A stretch of 64,000 bases of DNA. It comes from Sporothrix humicola (taxonomy: Eukaryota > Ascomycota > Sordariomycetes > Ophiostomatales > Ophiostomataceae). Positions 22,799 through 33,415 of the stretch are shown one piece after another. The translations under genes were made by a program, and so were the position numbers. Every line of letters begins with the position of its first letter. Positions within the stretch are counted from its first letter, which is position 1. The stretch lies in assembly GCA_021396245.1 (NCBI GenBank), contig WNYE01000056.1, forward strand, positions 62,001 through 126,000, written 5' to 3'. A model generated the notes under the pieces. The model had not been told where the DNA came from. It saw only the letters and a program-made list of their open reading frames with translations, and did not search any database.

Positions 22799-25700
22799 CT
22801 TGCAAAAGCCAAAGCCCTCGATGGCTTGCAAGTGTTCCTTAAAGAAAAAGAGTGCTGAGATATGGTTGCTTGCCTTGCTTGACCAGGCAGACTCAAAAGA
22901 CAAGACTCGGTCTTGGGGAATAGAGTATCTGGTTTTGAGAAAGAAGAAAAGAAAGGAAGTGAGGGAATATCAGATCAAGGGCTTCGCCATATCGTCGATG
23001 GACTGATTTGCTACCCTTTCCTGATCTCTCAAAAGCCCGCTCTAGAATTTATTCTCGATCTTCAAAGGAAGATCGTTAGCCTCAGATAGCAGAGACAGGT
23101 GGGATGCTGTAGTGATGTTAGATGGGCCATCGTCCTAACAAGAGATCAAGATGACATAAAGGTAAGAAATGCGAGAATACCTTGTCTATCTCTATTCGTC
23201 CGATTAGATGTACCGGTGGAAAAGGGTTCGGATGATTCTGTGTCAGTCTGATGGAGGGTGATGTGTAAGAGCGAGTAGATGCTGGATGAAGATTCTTCAA
23301 TTGTTGTGTTCAGGATGGATGGATTGCGCATAGATCCACGAATACTCTTGGGTACTCCAAAGCCAAGATGCAGGGTCAGGGAGGTGAAGAAGAACAAAAG
23401 TTGTGCGATACAAAATCTGGGTACGATATAAAAGAGGCAAGGGGAGGGGACAACGGGGGAACGAGGACTGGGGGGGCAAGAGCGACTGCGCGAGACAGAA
23501 ACGTGGCAGTTGAGACAACAATAAAAAATTGAAGAGGAAGGAGCGAGCGAGTACATAGGCTTATGTTTGTTTTCTATTTGTATTTTTTTTCTTCCTGGTC
23601 TTTCTGTTTATCAAACCTGGTCCTTCCCAAGAAGGCTTTGTTGTCCTTCGTGCTTGCCTGTTGTTGTGGTTGTTGTTGGTGGTTCGGGAGGCCGACCGTA
23701 TGCGCATCGCTCTTTCCTTTGTCCTTCATTTCTCTGTTCTTTCTTTCGTATCCGGGCGTCCTTACCTCTTTTTTGCACCTCCCCCATCGCTCCTTCCTGC
23801 TTCCCACCATTCACTACCCATGCCCTCGTCCCCCTCTTTCCTCCTGCCCTCAGCGAGGCAGTGGTGTGTGTAACCGTGGGCACTCCGTAGCGAGAAAGCA
23901 GAGAAGGCGTATCCGATAGAAAAGAAGAAAAAGGGGGCGGTTAAGCCGAAGCTGAGAGTTTATGCGCGCTCTGCATTCTTTTCGGCTGTTTTCTACTTTT
24001 CTGTTTCTTTCCTTGCTTCCTCCGTTTTATTTTTATTTTCTCTCTTTCCTAATTCGGATGTACTTTCAGACCCTACGCATTGCACGTTGGTTACAGGCGT
24101 ATTTCTCCTCCCAAGCGTCCTTCCCCTGTAGGCAGGCTGGATGTTCATCTTTTTTGCAGTATGTACAACCAACAAATCTTACAACAGGGTTTCAACAGAG
24201 TTCCAACAACACTTTTCTCTGTATTTTCCTCCTGCACATCTGCTCATTTGCTCATCCAACAAGAATGTTTCGTGAGCCCAACAGCACAGCCCCCCTACCC
24301 ATCGGTTCCAAACTCTCTCTCGGCGCGTCCAGGCTGCGATGAATATGCACACGGAACCGATCTTACATATCTCAAAAGACGGAGCGCTTCCTGCACTGCT
24401 AGGTGTATGGTAAGCAATGTGCAGGTCGTGCAGCCGTGCGGTACGTGCATTCCAAGAAGAGACAAGGACAAGAGAGAGAGGGGGAGAGGAGAATACTAAA
24501 AGATGGAGGGAGAAAGAAACAACTCGGTGCACAAGTAATGCGCATCATTCGTGCCATGATGACTCTGTCATACACACTTACAGCCGGCATCGAGAGCAAA
24601 GTCGACAATGAAAATGGCCGAAGTAGAATATCAGAGACCGGGAGGTGAGCGTTGGGGAACAACAGATGAAAAGACGCCGAGAGAGAGACATGGTCAAAAA
24701 AGTGGAGGAAGAAAAGAAGAAAGAAAAGTATGGGCAAGGTATGTGGCAAGCGGATGGGACAGGACGCAAACTTCCTTGTACTCGGTGCTCAGTGTTTCGT
24801 CCTTCTGTCACTACCTTCTGCCGCCCGCCTGTCCGTTTTGTTCTCGTACACCCGTCGAGGTGGGATGTAGAAAATGGAAAATGTAAACTGGAAAATGGGA
24901 GGTGGAAGTGCACCCCGGCCTTCTAGACCATATGCCGGGCACTGGGCAACTGGACACTGGACACTGGGCATATGTTTACGCAATTGTTTGTTGGAGCAGA
25001 CTGTGGAGGAAGAAACAGACAAAGAAAAGTTGTGTGGCACATGTACTCACAACAACAAAAAAAAAAAAAAATGAGAAGAGATACATCACCCAATGGAGGA
25101 CGGAGCAACAGTTACCCGTGTCCCCGTGTCCTCGTCTTTCTGTCCTCCTGTCCACCAAGCCTACCCTTGGAGTTCCCAACAGCGAGTCTCTGTGATGAGC
25201 GGGTGTAACGACTTGTGCATCCTGTGATGGGACGAATTGGGAAGTAAGTGTAGAAAGCACAGAGCGAAAAGAAACCAGAAAAATAATAAAGCAGAAAAAT
25301 CAGTAAGGGAGAAAAGAAGGAGGGAAACACAGAATGGTTACAAAGAACCGCCTGTCCACACAGACACACGCACATACGCATCCAGAATCTGGCGAAAAGA
25401 CACGACGGAGGCGCCGCGGAAGACCACTTCCTCTTCCGAAAGTCAAACACACAAAGGACCGAGAAGGCTGCCAACTCGAATTGTGACGACAGAATGATGT
25501 TGCAGATAACGAAGGGCTGAAAGGGATGGAAGATGATGAGAACTGAAAACTTGCTCGTCGCTACTTTTTTCCCCGAAAAGCTCGTATGCAGAAGGAGAAA
25601 TGAGATAAAGAAATTCCTACGAGAGAGAAGGCAGCAAAACTCGAGGGACAAGTTGGACCATTAATGTAGAAGAAAATGTAATAGACAAAAGAAGAAAAGA

Positions 25701-27231
25701 AAAAAAAGGGAAGCCTTGCTTCGCTAGACAATGCAGAGTATCTGTCCAGCAACACATACCGTCTATTTTCCTTTTGCTCCTCCTTTCTTTACTTTCCCTA
25801 ACCATTTTTCGGTCGCCTTGGCAGATGTCTCGCTCGCTCGCTTCTCGAGACCGCCGAAAGCACGTTCCCGAGAGGCGGCCGCATGGCTTTTCTTTTTCAG
25901 TGGGGGGCAATGCTTTGTGGGGGAGCGGTTGCAGTCTCGCTACTTGGGTAGAAATTTAGAGAGAGGTGACAAGGGGTATCCTTGAACGCCTATATTTACG
26001 ATGAGATCTACGTGTTCTACTTTTTGCATGCAAATGGCGTAGAATTCAGAAACTCGTAAGTCTTTTCCCTTTCTCATGTTATATAGCCACCCCTGATATA
26101 GTTTCCATGAACAAAAAGGCTGGAAAAATAACTACGGGCCGTATTATCAAGGATGCAAATGAAAGAGAAGAAAAGAAGAAATGAAAGTATCGACATATCT
26201 TGTCCAACCATGGTTTGCCTGGAGTAGGTAAAAGGGGAACGGACGGAATCACTGCATCATCGAGATACCGCCGGCACGCCATCGAGATAGTATCGAGATA
26301 CTAATCGAGATGAGACGAAAGATGGAAGTGGAGAAGACGGGTAGGGACGGAAGGGCACAGACAGTACGGAAAAGTATGGAGTAGAACGTACTCCGTGTCG
26401 CCACTTTGGGTCGGCGGACGGGAAGGAGACGGGAACGGGAAAGACAGAGAGACAGAGAGACAGGACAGCGGCTGACTGCAGGATGTGATGCAAGTCAGTG
26501 TCGGCCCTAGCTAGGTGTAGATGATGGTAGCACCGCTGTCAGAATATATTGCTAGGATAGTGAGATAATAATGAATACAACGAAAGAGGCCAAAGCTGAT
26601 ACGGGCTACATTGCCGTAGGGCCGGTATACGATATATAAGTGAAATAACCGACTGAGAATTTGTTTACAATAAAATGAAGAAAAAGAACAATATTTCTAC
26701 GTGATGTATGTGATGAAATTGTTTTTATTTTTCTAAGCCCAAAATAGGACCGATGTTGTATTTAAATTATTTTTGAATTTTGTTTGAACAAAATACCACA
26801 TCATATCTACGAATAACAATGGAGGATATGGGGAGGAACCAAAATGCACAAAAGGCCAGACACTATTGTGCTACCGGTATATGAGGAGAACCGAGAGAAT
26901 AAGCGACAAAGGCTCGTCACTGCCTCATTCTGTTTCACTTAGTAAACTTTACAGAAATCAAGAGACAAACTGGAAGACATACAAAAGTGGATGGCTCTGT
27001 AGTATATCAAGTGTATCAGACATAAGATATAGTAGAAGGATATAGGGCATGTGTGCATAAGTGACCTTATGTAAATGGATGATTTTATAGTCCAGACAGG
27101 TGCAGTATTTCATAATATGATAATCTTTAATAATCTTTTCTTATATTTTTACATTATTTACGTTCTATATGTTTATTGTACTTTGTACATATGCAGGATT
27201 CATTAGACATAAACCGACATCAGTGGAGATA
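22799..27231. other. 4.4-kb noncoding region upstream of the Zn2Cys6 factor
   Basis: No reading frame here has family-like sequence. From about 23120 to 23550 the minus strand is pyrimidine-rich, as expected for the promoter and leader of the minus-strand factor. At about 23560 this flips and the + strand is pyrimidine-rich to about 24050. Other items are an 8-bp inverted repeat (CATATGCC at 24929, GGCATATG at 24967), a 15-A run at 25057-25071, and a clearly AT-rich stretch at about 26640-27200 before the next gene's 3' end. No tRNA or transposon was recognised. Confidence 0.55.
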
Positions 27232-29925
27232 TCAGGCGTTCTCGAGCTGTGCAAGCGTCTTGCGGTCTTCCTCTCTGACCCGGGAGCTTTCGATCCTGTT
27301 GTGCTCTTTGACGGCATTGCGCCAGCATTCCAAGGACCGTTCGCAGCCTAGGGCGGCCGTTTCGCCGCGCTCGCGGGCCACGACGGCAAGGAACCACCTG
27401 AGGCGGCTCGTCCGACCCGGCATGGAGTCGTCGAGATCGCGGGTGACTAGATGGAAGAGGGCACGGAGAGCTGTGGTGGAGGTAGGAGTGCGTGGCAGCG
27501 TGGACGGCGCTGACGACGCTGCTGTCGATGCCACCCTTGCCTTTTTGGTTGAGTTGGAGACCAAGAGTGAATGGCACAGCTCAACACCACGCAGCGCGCG
27601 ACGGGGCACCAAGTTGGGCGCCAATGCAAAGTGCACGGCAAGCTTCTCGACGAGGGCGACAGTGTCCTCGCCCAGGTCTTTGGTTGGCTTGTACATCGCT
27701 TTCGTCGTCGTCACCGATTTAGACTTGGCCAGCCTGCTGCGGGGCATGAGGTCGAGCGCGTGGGACACCTCGCCCGGCGACAGCGCGCCCGCGTCGAGGG
27801 CGGTACCCAGGCGACTGGCAAACCTGTCCCAGAAGCTCAAGTTCCAAAAAGGTTGGGCCGGCGGGGGTGTTTGCAGTCTGAGTGTGGCGACATACAGCTC
27901 GTGCAGGCGCACAGCCGTCTCGAGGTCGTCGGCAGCCCAGGCCAGCGACTCGTAAAACGTGTTTGGCGGAAACTTGGGCATATTTTTGGCGTCTGGCGAC
28001 GACTCTGCTTTCTGCGCCGCCTGCATGGCCGCCAACAGCGCGTTCAGCGACTCGACGAGCACGTCTGGTGCCTCGCGGCCTAGCTTCTCTTGTAGGCCCC
28101 GTAGTAGACTCATGTACAGGGCGACACACTGGCCGCGGCTGTGCTTGGGCCAGAACACGGCCAGCGCGAGCGCAGCCAGCGCACCGGGGTGGTCCTGAGT
28201 ACTGTGGCCACTCTTATTCTGCGAGGCCAACGCCGCCATGGTCTTCTCAAACGAGCGCCGCACCTGCTGCGTGACGTAGCCTCGACTGATCCACTGGGTA
28301 ATCAGGAGCTCGCACAGGTCGAGGTGGCCATGGCACACGTTGGTGTTGGTGTTGGCGTTGCTGTTGACAACAGTAGTGGCAAGCAGCTCTGTTTCGGTGT
28401 TTGTGACCGTGAGCACTGGTTCTTGTGGCTGTCCTTGAACCTCTGATGCACTTTGTGTTGTTTGTGTCGTTTGTGTCGTTTCTGCTGTCGTGACCGCCTG
28501 TGTTGTCTCAACTCGTGCCTGTGACGCCGACGACTGCAACTGCGACATGGTCTTGAAGAGGCAGTCCTGGCGCACACTGGGCATGTGTGCCAGGGTGAGC
28601 AGCCATCCTGGGATCGTGGATGACGAGGAGGAAGACAAAGACGAAGCAACAGTGGTGTGATTCGTCACGGGGATGCCGGCGTCGGCGCCGCCGTTCTTGA
28701 AGTTTTCGAGGGAGGCAACCAGCAGCTCAGTGGTCGCATCGATAAAGTTGCCATGCTGGCCGAGGTCAATGTGCGCAAGAGCTTCGGCAATCTCCTGTAC
28801 TTGGGCTCGTGTGAGGATGTGCAGAGAAGCTCCAACAGAAGAAGCCGCAGCTTCTGGAGTATCTAAAGTCTTCATGCTTGTGCGCGTGGCCATGTTCTGG
28901 TTGGCAAAGACGGCACAAAGGTGCGGCGGCAGAAGATCCGCGACGCCAGCAAGAAACTGGGGAGGGGTAGCCAGCAGCGTGTCGAGTGCGATGCTCCTCA
29001 ACTGGGAGCTAATACTACTACCGCCACGTCCGGGCACCATCTGTGAGACGTAGACAAAGAGGTCCCGCCAAAACTCGACGCCGTAATCGCTGGCCTTGAG
29101 CAGACGGCATGTGCGGACGCCTTCTAGAACCGTAGCATACAGCTTTGCAGCGCTGGCCTCGATAGAATGCTTGGCCTCCTTCGCGACCAGTCCCTTCCAC
29201 ACGAGGCCAATTATTTCGCGGGACTCGTCCACCGTCATGGCAGAAAGACTGATATGCGGCTGGAGCTCTCTGCAAATATCGTCCAGCTGGCGGGAGAATT
29301 CCTTTGCCGAGAGCGTCGGAATCGACTCGTGCCAGGCCTCCAATTTTGTAAAGAGCAGCTGGGCAGCGATGCTCCGTTGTCTCGGCTCGATGGAGTCGGC
29401 CATTGACGTTTCTTCGGCTGCTGGGGGCCAGTTGCCAAAGCCGGTGAGCCATGCGGGGAGGATGGAAGCACTGCTTTCTTGGCGACGGCCTCGGCTGGTC
29501 TTTTCCTTGGTTTGCCGTGATAAAACCACGCTCTCTTCTGTCGTTTCCGGTGCACGCCGTGGCGGAGACCAGGTCCAGTCCCGCAGGTCCGGTGCATTGG
29601 GGAGGCACCAATCTGGCAGAGGAGATCCGCCAGGACTGAGGGGAAGCTGTGAGCTGAGTTGATCCGTCATATGCCTCTTTCCCATGCGACGGCGGCTCTC
29701 GAGTGGTCCTGGGACATTTCCGGCGAAGCGGCGTGTGGTGGTCGTCAAGGCCGGCGGTGAGGATATGCGGCAATAGTGGGCGAAAGCGCTGGCAAGGACC
29801 AGGTCCGTGATCCAGATGCCATCGATTTCAGTTGCAGATGGGGTCGTGGTCGAGGTAGACGTGCTCGGATTCGCGAGGCGGCTGCGGACGGCGCGGCAGC
29901 ACCTCGACGCTGACCTCGGAGCCAT
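27232..29925 (-). CDS. Conserved-looking hypothetical protein, 897 aa
   Basis: A single uninterrupted minus-strand frame from a real ATG at 29925 to a stop at 27232. I do not recognise the family. The first about 30 residues are rich in Arg, Ser and Ala with few acidic residues (MAPRSASRCCRAVRSRL), which could be a mitochondrial presequence. The body is mostly helical in appearance with many Leu/Ala-rich segments, interrupted by Thr/Gln-rich low complexity (TTAETTQTTQTTQ) and an Asn/Thr run. No catalytic motif or membrane segment is obvious. It is divergent from HEM12 with 865 bp between start codons, so they may share a promoter. Length, lack of stops and GC-rich coding composition support a real gene; the function is unknown. 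Confidence 0.78.
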   Translation of the reverse strand: MAPRSASRCCRAVRSRLANPSTSTSTTTPSATEIDGIWITDLVLASAFAHYCRISSPPALTTTTRRFAGNVPGPLESRRRMGKRHMTDQLSSQLPLSPGGSPLPDWCLPNAPDLRDWTWSPPRRAPETTEESVVLSRQTKEKTSRGRRQESSASILPAWLTGFGNWPPAAEETSMADSIEPRQRSIAAQLLFTKLEAWHESIPTLSAKEFSRQLDDICRELQPHISLSAMTVDESREIIGLVWKGLVAKEAKHSIEASAAKLYATVLEGVRTCRLLKASDYGVEFWRDLFVYVSQMVPGRGGSSISSQLRSIALDTLLATPPQFLAGVADLLPPHLCAVFANQNMATRTSMKTLDTPEAAASSVGASLHILTRAQVQEIAEALAHIDLGQHGNFIDATTELLVASLENFKNGGADAGIPVTNHTTVASSLSSSSSSTIPGWLLTLAHMPSVRQDCLFKTMSQLQSSASQARVETTQAVTTAETTQTTQTTQSASEVQGQPQEPVLTVTNTETELLATTVVNSNANTNTNVCHGHLDLCELLITQWISRGYVTQQVRRSFEKTMAALASQNKSGHSTQDHPGALAALALAVFWPKHSRGQCVALYMSLLRGLQEKLGREAPDVLVESLNALLAAMQAAQKAESSPDAKNMPKFPPNTFYESLAWAADDLETAVRLHELYVATLRLQTPPPAQPFWNLSFWDRFASRLGTALDAGALSPGEVSHALDLMPRSRLAKSKSVTTTKAMYKPTKDLGEDTVALVEKLAVHFALAPNLVPRRALRGVELCHSLLVSNSTKKARVASTAASSAPSTLPRTPTSTTALRALFHLVTRDLDDSMPGRTSRLRWFLAVVARERGETAALGCERSLECWRNAVKEHNRIESSRVREEDRKTLAQLENA

Positions 29926-30790
29926 TGTAGAGATAGGAGAGGAGGAATACGGCCTTCCCAGGGCGAGGGGGAAAGGGGAAGGCCGCAGGGTCGAGGGTTG
30001 AGGTTGTTTTCGTTGGGAGTTTTGGGCTTCAGTGTCGTCTCATTGCGGCCGAGTCGATGTGTGTACTGTCTGTGTAGTAGATCGTATGCGATAGAGAAGG
30101 GTTTGCCAGTCGCGGCGTTTCCTGTTTGGCCGGGCAATCGGTGGCGGCGAGGGGCCAATTGTCGTGTGCCAAATTGACGATGTTCGATGTCGTTCCTGAG
30201 CTTCACTTTGGTGTGTTTGTGTGTGCTCTTTTTTTCGCGGGCATTCACCCACAGTGAGTGGGGCTTCTTCGGCTCGTCTGGCCAATGAGGAAGGGAGGAT
30301 TGAATACCACAAGTCGCTGGGTACAGTGCCTAGAGTCCGTGTCCTAAAAGCCAGTTCGCCAATTCACACTGTAATTTCTGAAGCGTCCCGCTATGAACTG
30401 TCACGCCCCTCTATCTTATCGCGCTTTTACCCGTCCTGGGGAAAGGCCGATCCAGGCCCCCTGTAGGCCACTGTAAAATCGACGCTCGGAGAGCCGAGTT
30501 GGTGGGGCAGGAGCTTTTCAGAAGCTTTTCTCGTGTCAGAATCAGAAGGAAAGAGCGAGTGACTAACTACTGCTGTTCGGGCTTTGTACGTGCAATATCT
30601 GACCATGCTTTCCTTTTATACATCTCCGGACAAATAATTCAAAATTCAAATGCCAAACTCGGCTGCCACGGGCGGAAACAGAACAGATTTTGAACAACAG
30701 CACCTCGACTCTGTCCACAATTTCGACAACAACCGCACCGACATAACCACCAGCGCACGTCTTGCGATCTCGATCCGCACTACCACAACC
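29926..30790. promoter_or_regulatory. Divergent promoter region, hypothetical gene / HEM12
   Basis: 865 bp between two divergent start codons. CCAAT-type boxes are visible, for example at about 30155 and, reversed, at about 30280. From 30650 to 30790 the frame leading into HEM12 is open and contains an in-frame ATG at 30650, but the ATG at 30791 has the better context (CAACCATGG). Confidence 0.55.
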
Positions 30791-31982
30791 ATGGGCCACG
30801 ATTTTGCGCCGATGAAGAATGACCTGATCATCCGGGCAGCCAAGGGTAAGATTGGACGAAATTTCTCCCTATAAAAAGCCAATTGTGTTTGAATACCTGC
30901 TAACACCCGTGTCTACAGGCGAAAAGGTCGAGCGCCCGCCCATCTGGATCATGCGCCAGGCCGGCCGCTACCTGCCCGAGTACCACGAGGCCAAGGGCGA
31001 CCGCGACTTCTTCGAGTGCTGCCGCGACCCGGAAGTGGCATCGACGATCACGCTGCAGCCCATTGACCGGTTTGCGGGGCTCATTGACGCCGCCATTATC
31101 TTCTCGGACATTCTGGTGATCCCGCAGGCGCTCGGCATGGTGGTCGAGATGGTGGACAAGAAGGGCCCGCATTTCCCCGAGCCGCTCAAGTCGCCCGACG
31201 ACGGACAGTACGAGAAGGTCATGGCCAAGGACCTGCAGACGGCCGTCGACGAGCTCGACTACGTGTACAAGGCCATCACGGTGACGCGCACCAAGCTGCA
31301 GGGCCGCGTGCCGCTGATCGGCTTCTGCGGCGCGCCGTGGACGCTGCTGTGCTACATGGTCGAGGGCGGCGGCACCAAGCTGTTTGTGCAGAGCAAGACG
31401 TGGCTGTACCGCTACCCCAAGGAGACCAAGGCGCTGCTGCACAAGATCGCCGAGGTGTGCGTCGAGTACCTGGCGCGGCAGGTCCAGGCCGGCGCGCAGC
31501 TCGTGCAGGTGTTTGACTCGTGGGCTGGCGAGCTGTCCCCCGCAGCCTTCCGCGAGTTCACGCAGCCCAGCCTGGCGTACATTGCCGAGCAGCTGCCCAA
31601 GCGGCTGGCCGAGCTGGGCCTCGAGCAGGTGCCCATGATCCTGTTCCCCAAGGGCGCGTGGTATGCGCTGGACGCGTGCTGCGACAAGGAGTCTCTTGGT
31701 GGCTACAACGTTGTCGGTCTGGACTGGCAGCACGACCCGGCGTCGGCTGTTGCCACGCGCGGTGACCGCAAGATTGTTCTGCAGGGCAACGCTGATCCTG
31801 GCATTCTGTACGGTACGCAGGAGGCTATCACGCAGACAGTCAAGGAGATGGTGGAGGGCTTCGAGTGGAAGAAGCGCCAGTCTGGGTGGATTGTCAACCT
31901 GGGCCACGGCATCACGCCGTTTGTCAAGCCGGAGAGCCTCAAGTTCTTCCTGGAGGAGATCCACCGGCAGACGAAGCTGTAG
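30791..31982 (+). CDS. HEM12: Uroporphyrinogen decarboxylase
   Basis: Catalyses stepwise decarboxylation of uroporphyrinogen III to coproporphyrinogen III in haem synthesis, normally in the cytosol. Two exons, 30791-30845 and 30919-31982, flank a 73-nt intron (GTAAGA, GCTAACA branch, ACAG) and give 372 residues, the usual length for the family. Exon 1 encodes MGHDFAPMKNDLIIRAAKG; a frame read only from exon 2 would miss this N-terminus. Visible hallmarks are the substrate-binding RQAGRYLPEY (Arg at 31 and 35), the catalytic Asp at residue 82 in FSDIL, GAPWTLLCYMVEGGG, VFDSWAG, and the C-terminal NLGHGI with His at about 348. Nothing looks broken. It converges on the GNAT gene with only 194 bp between stops. 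An ATG at 30650 could add 47 residues, but these do not resemble a targeting peptide. Confidence 0.97.
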
Positions 31983-32176
31983 GTGCGTTGGGAGAGCGTG
32001 GAGTTGCGTGAAAGTACAAAATCAAACTTGCAAAAATTATTGGATACGGCTCATGTGTTTATAATAAAAAACGGAACAACTCTTGTCTATAGAAAAACAT
32101 TGTATTTGTGTATGTATTTGCGAATGCACTTTGTGTAATTTTATGTCTATTCTAGTCGAGTCATGTCGTCATGTCT
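31983..32176. terminator. Compact convergent 3' region with AATAAA
   Basis: 194 bp shared by the 3' ends of HEM12 (+) and the GNAT gene (-). An AATAAA lies at 32063-32068 on the + strand, about 80 bp past the HEM12 stop. The whole stretch is AT-rich. Transcripts of the two genes may overlap here. Confidence 0.6.
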
Positions 32177-33415
32177 TCATACAGCATCTCCCAAGCTGTC
32201 GTAACTGACCACGATCCAAGATGTTGCCCAAGTCCGCTTGGCTCCGAGTCGTCGGCACACAGCCTGGCTCTGCCGGTTCTTGGCGCTCACATCGGCCGCA
32301 CACCAGCCGTCACCCTTGGTATCCTGACTGCTCTCGCCCGCTGGGCCCTCAACAGTGGCATCAAAGACACCACAATATTGCCGGAGCAGTCGTGCTGCCA
32401 GCGTCTTGGCCAGACCGTGGCCTCTGTACTTGGGCTCTGTATGCAGCGTCCATAGCGAACCATCCACACCAACAAATGCCCAAGCTTGAAGATCACCATC
32501 CTTTCCATCAGGTCCAGACTTCTCACGAAGTGCCACACTCGGCACACCAAGGAGTGTTTGGACTGTGCGCGGAATCGGTGTGCGGCTAATGACGAGAGCG
32601 ACGTCTTCATGCGAGCGCACACTGTCCCATGCCAAGGTGGCTTGGGCAGCATCTGGCCCACTGGCATCCTGGCTCTCGACACCCGTTGCAATGTCTGTAT
32701 CCTCGGGCTGCGACAACACGGGTACATCCTCGAAACGGAACAGCCACTTGTCGTAGGCGTCAAAGTAGGTCAGCTTGACGGCCGCACGGTCGCCGTCGTC
32801 GGCCTCGTCACCAGGGTTCTGCAACACATAGCGGATACCGTCGTGGATGTTGGCCTTGACGTGCTTGACGAAATCCGTGGCTGTGCCGGCAATGCCAAAT
32901 CGGGCCGGGAGCTGGGCAGCCAGAACAGGCGCAACCTCAATGGCAATGCTGCGGATGCGGCGCAACAGACCCAGGACAAGCCGGCGGCATCGGGCGCGAC
33001 GAGCCGGAGACCACGTAGACACCAGCTCAGAACCGCGGTCAACGATCCAGGATTCGGGCTGGTCGTTGTCGGCGGCGTACAGATCGTCGCCAATAGGCAG
33101 GCTCTGGTCCTGGTCCGACGCATAGATCCATGTCGCCGTCTCTGGCGTCTTGGAGAGATCGACAAAAGCAGCGGCAAAGGGCGTGTTCACATCATCGCCG
33201 CTGTCGGCCGACGGCGGCTGGTCCTGATCGTATGCAAATAAAATGTGTGCATACTCGGACGTGCCACCACCGATTGTGCCGCCCGAGTTGATGCCGTCAA
33301 AAGCGCCTGCAGCAACTTGCAAACGGCGAAGAACTGGCAGAGAGTAGGGCAGATGGGCGCGGAGAAGACGCAGTTGCGCCTGTGTCGGCTTCTCGGGCAC
33401 GTCCTCGATATACAT
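32177..33415 (-). CDS. GNAT-family acetyltransferase (FR47-like)
   Basis: Single exon, 412 residues, ATG at 33415. The C-terminal third carries a GNAT fold: a strand with LQAWAFVGVDGSLWTLHTEP, then the acetyl-CoA pyrophosphate loop YRGHGLAKTLAARLL at about residues 330-344 (R-x-x-G-x-A pattern), then CAADVSAKNRQSQAVCRRLG, where residues after the Asn commonly form the helix that packs on CoA. The substrate is unknown; related fungal proteins are annotated as FR47 or GLYAT-like. The N-terminal about 230 residues look like a second, degenerate domain, and the middle is acidic. No targeting signal is evident, so it is likely cytosolic. It is tail-to-tail with HEM12, with no evident functional link. 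Confidence 0.87.
   Translation of the reverse strand: MYIEDVPEKPTQAQLRLLRAHLPYSLPVLRRLQVAAGAFDGINSGGTIGGGTSEYAHILFAYDQDQPPSADSGDDVNTPFAAAFVDLSKTPETATWIYASDQDQSLPIGDDLYAADNDQPESWIVDRGSELVSTWSPARRARCRRLVLGLLRRIRSIAIEVAPVLAAQLPARFGIAGTATDFVKHVKANIHDGIRYVLQNPGDEADDGDRAAVKLTYFDAYDKWLFRFEDVPVLSQPEDTDIATGVESQDASGPDAAQATLAWDSVRSHEDVALVISRTPIPRTVQTLLGVPSVALREKSGPDGKDGDLQAWAFVGVDGSLWTLHTEPKYRGHGLAKTLAARLLRQYCGVFDATVEGPAGESSQDTKGDGWCAADVSAKNRQSQAVCRRLGAKRTWATSWIVVSYDSLGDAV

Noticed and set aside
22799..22903. 35-residue N-terminal extension of the Zn2Cys6 factor
   Set aside because: It would need a TTG start; the first in-frame ATG at 22798 is followed by a second Met two codons later and is more plausible.
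24929..24974. Inverted repeat CATATGCC / GGCATATG
   Set aside because: Only 8-bp arms with a 30-nt loop; no terminator, attachment site or transposon context.
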